Shown here piece after piece: positions 16,454-22,127 of a DNA stretch of 22,127 nucleotides. Below the pieces are notes generated by a model. It saw only the letters and a program-made list of their open reading frames with translations. It did no database searches and was not told where the DNA came from. The stretch covers positions 10,492-32,618 of the forward strand of contig DBXG01000028.1 in assembly GCA_002309215.1 (NCBI GenBank), given 5' to 3'. Source of the stretch: Alphaproteobacteria bacterium UBA1218 (lineage in GTDB: Bacteria > Pseudomonadota > Alphaproteobacteria > Rs-D84). How positions within the stretch are numbered: the first letter of the stretch is position 1; each line of letters starts with the position of its first letter. A program made the translations under genes and the position numbers.

Positions 16454-17467
16454 CTATATCTCAAAATTACTTTTGTTTGGAAATTTTTTGTTGAAAAACA
16501 ATTTATTATGCTCACGTGTTATATCATTATTATAAACACTATCGTTCACACAAACTATCGGTGCATTACAAGAAAAAACTTTCGATTCAATTGCATCTGT
16601 GCAATAAAAAACTGAAGTTTTTATAGATTTTCTATATAATAAATTGTATAAAAAATCTAAAATTATATTATGACCGACATGTTTGGAATGTGATACTATA
16701 ATATCAGCACGATTTTTTATAAAATCATATAAATTAAATAATAAATGATGAACATCTGTTTCATCACGAAATCTGTGGTATTTTGTAGAGTTTATCACCT
16801 TTGACAATTCTGGGTGTTCACAACATTCAATTATTGAAGACTTTATATACGGATCTATACCGTGCGAAGATTTATAATTATACAAATTTATACTAAAAAC
16901 TTTTTCTATTTCATTTGCAGCATTTATCAAATGCAGTTGGTATATACTTTTTTTATTTCGCGGTATACGGCCGTTTTTACGGTATACGCAGCGAACTTTT
17001 GTTTTACCACTTGCCATATCAAAAAAATAATCTGGTTCAATCGGTGTGTTGAAAAACATATCATCATTTGCCAATAAAAAATGTTCCGATAAATTCGGAA
17101 TATTTTTCAGACTTGCTTCTACTGCACAAGAATTAAAAATAGGTCCGGCATCTGGTGGTAAAATAGATTCTTGCGGAACAATTGTTATTTTTTGGTTATC
17201 TGTATTTAACCATGATGGTACCTGTCCAAAAGCAGTCACAATAAAAATATGATTTATCCATGGCGCATTTTGTTCAATAGAACGCAAAGAATACTTTAAT
17301 TCATTATTATCACGAAATATCTGGTCTTGGACATCATCAATATATTTGCTTGTATCTTTATTTAAATCTTGAATATATTTATTTTTAATGGCAGAAAACC
17401 TTTCGTCAGCACCATTTGCCCACAAATAAACAATATCTATCAGAAAAGATGCTTTGTTGCTAATCAT
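16454..17467 (-). CDS. Stealth-family phospho-sugar transferase
   Basis: The 337-residue protein carries Stealth signatures: CR1 as IDIVYLWANGADERF (10-24), CR2 as RDNNELKYSLRSI (52-64) with WINHIFIVT, the acidic NDDMFF (134-139), and a CR4-like VCVNDS near the end. Known Stealth proteins transfer a hexose-1-phosphate to a growing capsule or exopolysaccharide, giving phosphodiester-linked sugars. Which sugar is moved here cannot be read from sequence. An upstream TTG at 17482 extends the frame by five residues. I chose the ATG at 17467 because ACGGGG precedes it and because the predicted transcript starts near 17481, leaving no leader for the TTG. It leads the operon with the GT4 enzyme. Confidence 0.88.
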   Translation of the reverse strand: MISNKASFLIDIVYLWANGADERFSAIKNKYIQDLNKDTSKYIDDVQDQIFRDNNELKYSLRSIEQNAPWINHIFIVTAFGQVPSWLNTDNQKITIVPQESILPPDAGPIFNSCAVEASLKNIPNLSEHFLLANDDMFFNTPIEPDYFFDMASGKTKVRCVYRKNGRIPRNKKSIYQLHLINAANEIEKVFSINLYNYKSSHGIDPYIKSSIIECCEHPELSKVINSTKYHRFRDETDVHHLLFNLYDFIKNRADIIVSHSKHVGHNIILDFLYNLLYRKSIKTSVFYCTDAIESKVFSCNAPIVCVNDSVYNNDITREHNKLFFNKKFPNKSNFEI

Positions 17468-17487
17468 AAAACCCCGTTGCAAAAAAA

Positions 17488-17516
17488 GTTATAACACATA
17501 AATATCAAACAGTCAA
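17488..17516 (-). promoter_or_regulatory. Strong sigma70-type promoter for the Stealth-GT4 operon
   Basis: On the minus strand TTGACT (17511-17516) and TATAAC (17488-17493) lie 17 bases apart, directly before the Stealth gene. The predicted start of RNA near 17481 also settles the start codon at 17467. Confidence 0.75.
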
Positions 17517-17529
17517 TTTTATATTTTTC

Positions 17530-18159
17530 CTACAAAACACCCTGAAAATCGGAACATTTTTTTAACGTTTCGCCAGTTTCATTTTGATCTATGTGTTTAT
17601 TACGAATTTCTTCTTCTGCTTTGATATGTTGTTTTAATAAAACTATATCAGGGTGATTTTGTATTTGTTCGTTTAATTTATCTAATGCTGATTCTATATC
17701 TTTTTCTTCTTTTACAAAAATCGGTGTTATTGAATCCGCCGCAGAACTTATTGATTGTTTTAATAAATCTTGATTATCATCTATGACTGATAAATAAGCC
17801 CGTATATGTTCATCTTCATGCGACAAAACAGCATTATAAGAACAAGAATCTGGTTTATGTGATATATCTATCTGAACTAAAAAATCACTATAACCAATTA
17901 TTGCATCTATATTTTTCAATCCGACACAAAAACCATCTTCTATAGAAGTTATATCACCTGTTATTTCGTAATTATCAACCAATGTTGCAATAACATCCCC
18001 ATGTAAAACATCAATATGTTGCAAAGGTTGCACAACTTGTTTATTCCAAGTCGGTGTTTTTATTGTTATTTTTGGTGTCAATTTATACCCTAAACAATCA
18101 TCTGCAAAAGATGTTATCGGTAAAATTGAAAAAAATAAAAACAAGTAAAACCTAAACAT
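17530..18159 (-). CDS. Exported protein with an HExxH zinc-metallopeptidase-like motif
   Basis: The 209-residue protein has a signal peptide with likely cleavage after SFA (residue 19), so it acts in the periplasm or outside. SHEDEHIRAY contains HEDEH at 114-118, an HExxH metal site. Cysteines at 22, 78 and 106 could include a disulfide pair. Residues 128-200 are charged and helical. The pattern recalls small HExxH proteins of the DUF922 type, but no firm family is assigned. It follows virB4 by three bases and is the last gene of that operon. A role in opening peptidoglycan for, or processing parts of, the secretion machine is a context guess. Confidence 0.8.
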   Translation of the reverse strand: MFRFYLFLFFSILPITSFADDCLGYKLTPKITIKTPTWNKQVVQPLQHIDVLHGDVIATLVDNYEITGDITSIEDGFCVGLKNIDAIIGYSDFLVQIDISHKPDSCSYNAVLSHEDEHIRAYLSVIDDNQDLLKQSISSAADSITPIFVKEEKDIESALDKLNEQIQNHPDIVLLKQHIKAEEEIRNKHIDQNETGETLKKCSDFQGVL

Positions 18160-18162
18160 ATA

Positions 18163-20577
18163 TCACATTGTTTGTTTTTTAAGATATTCCGCAACAAAAT
18201 TATTTCCATAATTTTTATATAATTCTTCAGCTAATAATACCGAAGAACGCCCAGACTCAAATAACTTTAACATATTACCCAGACCACCAAGTTCTGTATT
18301 CAAAACAACTGATTCACCAGTCACAGGTCTTGATAATAATACGGCGCGTTTCAGATTTGGATATGCTTTACCTTGAATAAAAGCCATTTCTAATGGATTC
18401 AGATTCCATCTTTCATAATCAGAAACATCAGCAGCAGGATTACGGAAGAATAAAACAGTCTGTGCCTGACCACGAACAACATCACCGATACCTAATTTAT
18501 CCAAAACATTCGCACGTTGGAAAGCAACCATATATGCCTGACGATTTTTACGTCCTTCTTGTAAACCTGCTATAAAATTATCGCGGAACATTTTATTTTC
18601 AAGCATTGGTGCGGTTTCATCAATCATAATTAACGAAGGATTTCCGCCGGATACAGTAATATTGTTTATTCTGTGTAATATATAAGATATTACTGCTGGT
18701 GCTAAAACTTCATCTTGTAAAATTTCTGTAAAATCAAAAGTTGTTAAACGGGAATATAAATCCAAAGTATCAATTTCTTCATTAAAGATATCACCGTATT
18801 GCAAAGGATCAATCCACTTTTTCAATGCGCCACGCATATTACCACTTGATGAAAAACAACTCTCATACAAGTTTTTCAATAATCTATCTTTATCAGATAA
18901 ATAATCAAAATTAACTGATACAGCACGCGCGATTTCATCTTCTGAAACAACATCTGATTGTCCTGTAATCATTGCCAGCCATCTACGCAAAAAAGCGCGG
19001 TTCACAGCTGTATCCGGCATTTTTAACGGATTTAAATGTGTTAAAAATGTATTATTATCAGCATTTTTCTCTTTACCATTCATCGTTATATATTTACCAC
19101 CCACAGCCAAAGTAAATATCTCTGCACCCTTGTTTCTATCAAAGAAAAATGCTTTCAATTTTTGATGTCTCAAAGATTGTGCAATCAAGAAAGAAAATAA
19201 TGTTGTTTTACCACCACCTGTTGGACCAATAGTCAAAGTATGCCCAACCGCTGCAGGTTTATCAGAAACATGAAACTGAAATTGATATGGTGTCCCTTGG
19301 GCTGTTGGAAAAACAACCAAAGGTCCTGGACCCCAATCACTATTTTTAACACCACGCGGCATAGAAGATAAAGGCACGCTAATCGCTGCTGTTTTTGATA
19401 ACATCTTGAAAGTTCGTGGAAAAGTATCAAAGCCTGGTATTTGTGCAAAAAAAGAAACTTTTGATGCAAAATCTTCAACTACTGGTGCAATACCAAAACT
19501 TGCGCATATTTTTTTGAACTCATTTACATAAAGATTTAATTCATCAAGGTTATAACCAAATAATACATACAAAGGATAATAATCAACTAATGTTTGATTA
19601 CCTGTAATATTTTCATCCATAGAAGTTTTTGCTTCCATGATTTGTTCCATAGTAGATTCTTCTGTTTCATCTGTTATTGTTGATTTGTGTTGACGCATCA
19701 AAGATTCTATATCTTTATATCTCAACACATGAAAAGCATTCATACATATCATTTCACACTGAAGTGTTGAAACTGTATTGAAAAACTCTTCATCCATATA
19801 ATCAGGTGATAATTTAAAAGAAATCATAACAGCATAATATGTTTTTTCACCACTGGTATATTCAATAACACCATTTTTACGGAAAGTCACATTATCAACA
19901 GCAACTAGACTTGCAATATTATCATCACATTTTTTTATAACAGGTTTTGTCACAGGTGATAATATACGTCCAAAAAATGTAGCCATATTATTAATATCAT
20001 TATTATTTAACATTTCTGGTTTATACGCAGATAAAATAGATTCAATATATCCGCAATATTGGTTTAGTTTTTCTCGATTATTTTGACCTGATACAGATAT
20101 AACCAGATAATAGTTATTATCATATATTTTCAGACCTTGGTTATTCCATTTATCATATATTTTTTGTAAAACAGGCTGATCAAATTCATAATTTGTTTTT
20201 TCATCAGCTTTATCACGAATTGTGAAAAAACGCAAACACACAGATGGATCTTGGATTTGATTAAATAACTGTGCACGCAAATCCAACAATTTTTCACGAT
20301 TTTTTTCATCCATCATACTAGTCTGAATACCTTTTATTTTATAAACACGAACCAGCGAACCATCAGTCATAGATAAGCTGTTATCAGAATAAACTTTATC
20401 AAAAGGTAAATAATCAGAATATTTGGTATAACCAAAGCTTGGTAAAATTTTCTTTGTTAAAACAGGTATATAAATAAGTAATATAACAAAAACCAATATA
20501 ACAAACATAGCAACAATAACCAGATTCAGAGTCATTGAATTAATACTGCCTGCAAAATAATCAAAAATCTTTTCCAT
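18163..20577 (-). CDS. virB4: Type IV secretion system ATPase VirB4
   Basis: An 804-residue VirB4/CagE-family ATPase that powers pilus assembly and substrate transfer at the inner membrane. An N-terminal membrane helix is present (about 16-40). The Walker A motif is GPTGGGKTT (451-459), and Walker B is SLIMIDE (648-654). LTHLNPLKMPD, LQEGRKNRQ and a C-terminal GQAQTVLFFRNP also match the family. Length is normal, and the protein looks intact and functional. It lies three bases after virB3, and the exported HExxH gene follows. The other virB/vir genes are not in the window, so they must be elsewhere, as in Rickettsiales where the set is scattered. Confidence 0.95.
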   Translation of the reverse strand: MEKIFDYFAGSINSMTLNLVIVAMFVILVFVILLIYIPVLTKKILPSFGYTKYSDYLPFDKVYSDNSLSMTDGSLVRVYKIKGIQTSMMDEKNREKLLDLRAQLFNQIQDPSVCLRFFTIRDKADEKTNYEFDQPVLQKIYDKWNNQGLKIYDNNYYLVISVSGQNNREKLNQYCGYIESILSAYKPEMLNNNDINNMATFFGRILSPVTKPVIKKCDDNIASLVAVDNVTFRKNGVIEYTSGEKTYYAVMISFKLSPDYMDEEFFNTVSTLQCEMICMNAFHVLRYKDIESLMRQHKSTITDETEESTMEQIMEAKTSMDENITGNQTLVDYYPLYVLFGYNLDELNLYVNEFKKICASFGIAPVVEDFASKVSFFAQIPGFDTFPRTFKMLSKTAAISVPLSSMPRGVKNSDWGPGPLVVFPTAQGTPYQFQFHVSDKPAAVGHTLTIGPTGGGKTTLFSFLIAQSLRHQKLKAFFFDRNKGAEIFTLAVGGKYITMNGKEKNADNNTFLTHLNPLKMPDTAVNRAFLRRWLAMITGQSDVVSEDEIARAVSVNFDYLSDKDRLLKNLYESCFSSSGNMRGALKKWIDPLQYGDIFNEEIDTLDLYSRLTTFDFTEILQDEVLAPAVISYILHRINNITVSGGNPSLIMIDETAPMLENKMFRDNFIAGLQEGRKNRQAYMVAFQRANVLDKLGIGDVVRGQAQTVLFFRNPAADVSDYERWNLNPLEMAFIQGKAYPNLKRAVLLSRPVTGESVVLNTELGGLGNMLKLFESGRSSVLLAEELYKNYGNNFVAEYLKKQTM

Positions 20578-20580
20578 ATT

Positions 20581-20874
20581 TTACACTACCAGTTTGTTAG
20601 GTATTTTATTTTTCAATAATCTTAAGTTAGAAAATATAATATTGGCAATTTGTGGGTCTTTTTTAGAATACACACCTAATATAGAATGTGAAAGCGACAA
20701 CCCACCAAGGAAACCCAAAGGTAATAAAGCGCTATTTATATTAAAAATTATTGTTATAACCAGGCAAACAATAAACAACAAGAACCAAAAAACAAAATTT
20801 AATATAGCAAGCGAATAAGGCACATAAAATATGCGCGGCGGGTTTGCTAAAGCTTTTAGAACTTTTTGCCTCAA
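20581..20874 (-). CDS. virB3: Type IV secretion inner-membrane protein VirB3
   Basis: From the TTG at 20874 the product has 97 residues, typical for VirB3. It starts MRQKVLKALANPPRIFYVPY and has two adjacent hydrophobic segments (about 25-45 and 48-65). It then carries the family-like GVYSKKDPQIANI. The open frame extends 17 codons further to another TTG at 20925, but those codons overlap a promoter and the expected transcript starts inside them. The TTG at 20874 has an excellent AGGAGAGGG (20879-20887) just upstream. VirB3 works with VirB4 in assembly of the secretion channel and pilus. The short sequence makes the family call less certain than virB4. Confidence 0.82.
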   Translation of the reverse strand: MRQKVLKALANPPRIFYVPYSLAILNFVFWFLLFIVCLVITIIFNINSALLPLGFLGGLSLSHSILGVYSKKDPQIANIIFSNLRLLKNKIPNKLVV

Positions 20875-20896
20875 TATTCCCTCTCCTATTGAATCA

Positions 20897-20925
20897 ATTA
20901 TAACAATTTCAACATTTTTCAACAA
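20897..20925 (-). promoter_or_regulatory. Consensus promoter of the virB3-virB4 operon
   Basis: On the minus strand TTGTTG (20920-20925) and TATAAT (20897-20902) are exactly 17 bases apart. RNA should start near 20890, giving a leader of about 16 bases that is almost entirely Shine-Dalgarno sequence. Confidence 0.8.
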
Positions 20926-20958
20926 GCATAAAAGTAAAAATATTGAAAAATGTTGAAA
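20907..20958. promoter_or_regulatory. 16-bp inverted repeat over the virB3 promoter: candidate operator
   Basis: TTTCAACATTTTTCAA (20907-20922) and TTGAAAAATGTTGAAA (20943-20958) are exact reverse complements, 20 bases apart. The left arm covers the -35 box and spacer of the virB3 promoter. It is upstream of the RNA start, so it acts on DNA and not as an RNA hairpin. Half-site-like copies (TCAACATTTTT at 21007-21017; TTGTTGAAAAA near 21048-21057) lie further upstream. The gap 20959-21134 is otherwise plain AT-rich DNA. Confidence 0.6.
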
Positions 20959-21134
20959 ATATTAAAAAGTCTGTTGTTTTCGACATTTAATTATTACAAT
21001 ATATTATCAACATTTTTTACAAAAAGGCCGGTATTTTAAGATTTTTTTGTTGAAAAACAGTTTATAAAAAGTCGAAAGTCTTTTTTAATAAAATAAACAA
21101 GAACAATAAAAACAACAATAAATATAATAAATAT

Positions 21135-21162
21135 TTGATTTTTTATAAAACTGGTTTATAAT
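21135..21162 (+). promoter_or_regulatory. Promoter of the L36-type gene
   Basis: TTGATT (21135-21140) and TATAAT (21157-21162) are 16 bases apart, 23 bases before the start codon. AAAAAGGA at 21171-21178 is the ribosome-binding site. Confidence 0.7.
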
Positions 21163-21185
21163 CAAGCAGTAAAAAGGATTTTGAT

Positions 21186-21320
21186 ATGAAATTTTTAAGT
21201 TCTCTAAAGGCTTGGAAAAAACGCGGAAATGTAAAACAAATTCGTCGTGGAAAGCAAGTTATATTGATTGACCCTGCTAATCCTAAATTAAAGGCAAAAC
21301 AGGGATTCAAAAGAAAATAA
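21186..21320 (+). CDS. rpmJ: Ribosomal protein L36 (bL36), B-type
   Basis: A 44-codon gene encodes a very basic protein starting MKFLSSLKAWKKRG and ending NPKLKAKQGFKRK. This fits the B-type L36 layout: MKV-SLK start, RRG-V-VI core, and a NP+FKA+QG end. The zinc-ligand cysteines of the A type are absent, as in the B type, including the cysteine many B-type proteins keep near residue 17. L36 sits in the large subunit near the peptidyl-transferase region. The gene has its own promoter, a good ribosome-binding site and a terminator, so it is a single-gene unit. The sequence diverges somewhat from standard alphaproteobacterial L36. Confidence 0.85.
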   Translation: MKFLSSLKAWKKRGNVKQIRRGKQVILIDPANPKLKAKQGFKRK

Positions 21321-21343
21321 TAATCCAATTGGATGATATTTTT

Positions 21344-21370
21344 ATACCCAGTTTTTCTGGGTATTTTTTA
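21344..21370 (+). terminator. Intrinsic terminator after rpmJ
   Basis: ATACCCAG and CTGGGTAT (21344-21351 and 21357-21364) form an eight-pair stem with a five-T loop, followed by a T run. It ends at the stop codon of the convergent sufD-like gene. A separate 12-base palindrome ATCCAATTGGAT is at 21322-21333. Confidence 0.85.
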
Positions 21371-22060
21371 TTGTTCGGATAAAAATGCTTCTTGTAATAT
21401 ATTTTTTACTTCATCCCCTGATAATCCAGCACCACGTAAATAATTTACTTGGTTATCATTTGATTTGTATAAAGATGCGCTATGAATAGCATTTTTGGGG
21501 ACAGATTGGATAAATTGACATGGCTTCATAGTTATTTTTGCAGATTCATCTGCCATAACAGAAAAAGATATATCAGAATCACATAAGTTTTGTTTTTTAT
21601 CTATTTTTGCAAAACCGTTTAATATAGTATTTGTGTTTTTATGTGCCAGCACACGAGTTTTTACAAAAATACCGGTATTTTCGCATAAATGTTGCCCTTT
21701 TATATTTATTTCTAGATTTTTATAATTTTGTGCTATTATTTGGCAATCAAATAAACTATTTTTCCCGGTGTTTTTAACAAAAATATTGAAAAAAGCCGGC
21801 TTTTTATTTGTTATTTTTGTTGTCATTATAACTTTTGTGTTTTTAGCCAAAATATTTATATTTATATCAATATTACCGGTAATTTCACCAATATATATAA
21901 TATGAATTGGTATTTTTGGTGTTTTTAGTATATTTATAGTATCTTTACCAAATTCGACACTTTTATAATCAGATAAATCCTCACAAAACAAACCATCACG
22001 AAAAACCAAAGTTTCCGCTGAAAATGTTTTTATATTGAATTCTTGCCAAAGGTATGACAT
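21368..22060 (-). CDS. sufD: SufD-like Fe-S cluster scaffold protein, short form
   Basis: The 230-residue protein shows the C-terminal SufB/SufD beta-helix and helix pattern. It ends with HSASLYKSNDNQVNYLRGAG, then LSGDEVKNILQEAFLSE, which matches the family's SxHxA...YLxxRGLxxxEAxxLLxxAF region. Full SufD proteins have about 380-440 residues, so the N-terminal helical domain is largely missing here. No frameshift or early stop points to decay, so this may be a reduced form. SufD works with SufB and SufC in cytoplasmic iron-sulfur assembly; those partners would lie upstream, beyond the window edge. A promoter 27 bases upstream suggests it can also be transcribed alone. Confidence 0.75.
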   Translation of the reverse strand: MSYLWQEFNIKTFSAETLVFRDGLFCEDLSDYKSVEFGKDTINILKTPKIPIHIIYIGEITGNIDININILAKNTKVIMTTKITNKKPAFFNIFVKNTGKNSLFDCQIIAQNYKNLEINIKGQHLCENTGIFVKTRVLAHKNTNTILNGFAKIDKKQNLCDSDISFSVMADESAKITMKPCQFIQSVPKNAIHSASLYKSNDNQVNYLRGAGLSGDEVKNILQEAFLSEQ

Positions 22061-22086
22061 ATTTATAACCGTATAATTATAGTTAT

Positions 22087-22115
22087 ATAATAAAAGAATT
22101 ATAAATAAAAAACAA
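22087..22115 (-). promoter_or_regulatory. Promoter candidate for the sufD-like gene
   Basis: On the minus strand TTGTTT (22110-22115) and TATTAT (22087-22092) are 17 bases apart. The region is extremely AT-rich, so chance matches are likely. No clear ribosome-binding site precedes the ATG. Confidence 0.45.
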
Positions 22116-22127
22116 CTTTAATTGGTG

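Noticed and set aside
17468..17482. TTG start of the Stealth gene
   Set aside because: The predicted RNA starts at about the same base, and a better ribosome-binding site precedes the ATG at 17467.
20875..20925. N-terminal extension of VirB3 from the TTG at 20925
   Set aside because: Those bases form the -35 box, spacer and -10 box of the operon promoter, and the strong Shine-Dalgarno sequence points to the TTG at 20874.

Overview
The window is AT-rich and comes from a bacterium, most likely a host- or gut-associated alphaproteobacterium. Three things point there: an initiator tRNA with the AGG/CCT anticodon-stem variant, a VirB3-VirB4 pair that starts its own operon, and a very large Cys-rich surface protein of a kind I associate with uncultured gut Alphaproteobacteria. 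The lineage is inferred from pattern and recall; no search was possible. Promoters of the form TTGNNN-16/17-TATAAT are easy to see at several places.

Layout. 1-322: 3' part of tRNA-fMet, a strong bidirectional terminator and a gene-free stretch with two inverted-repeat elements. 323-3316 (-): a 997-residue secreted mosaic protein with a PKD-like start, BspA-type repeats, a LamG-like domain and Cys-rich modules. 3500-4552 (-): a membrane-anchored protein with two tandem beta-sandwich domains. 4659-13187 (-): one long surface-polysaccharide operon ending at a terminator at 4611-4636. In transcription order it holds a mannose-6-phosphate-isomerase-type cupin, a decayed nucleotidyltransferase 3' end, gmd, rmd, a 1425-residue protein with three glycosyltransferase domains, a DUF1796 putative cysteine peptidase and a small membrane-anchored protein. 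The last three share one C-terminal module of about 120 residues that I do not recognise.

13245-15185: a divergent island on the + strand with a phage-type tail-fibre gene and a 63-residue partner. It has its own strong promoter and two terminator-like hairpins in the leader. 15194-17467 (-): a Stealth-family phosphotransferase and a GT4 glycosyltransferase, in one operon with its own promoter. 17530-20874 (-): virB3, virB4 and an exported HExxH protein. 21186-21320 (+): a 44-codon L36-type ribosomal protein gene. 21368-22060 (-): a short SufD-like protein.

How the genes fit together. Gmd and Rmd would turn GDP-mannose into GDP-D-rhamnose, and the three-headed glycosyltransferase is the obvious candidate user. 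This resembles the three separate enzymes that build the Pseudomonas D-rhamnan A-band polysaccharide. The Stealth protein and the second GT4 enzyme add phospho-sugar and sugar-transfer activities. No polysaccharide exporter (Wzm/Wzt or Wzx/Wzy) lies in the window. The best candidate for something undescribed is the C-terminal module placed on three consecutive operon products with unrelated N-termini; next is the lone tail-fibre cassette inside the polysaccharide region.
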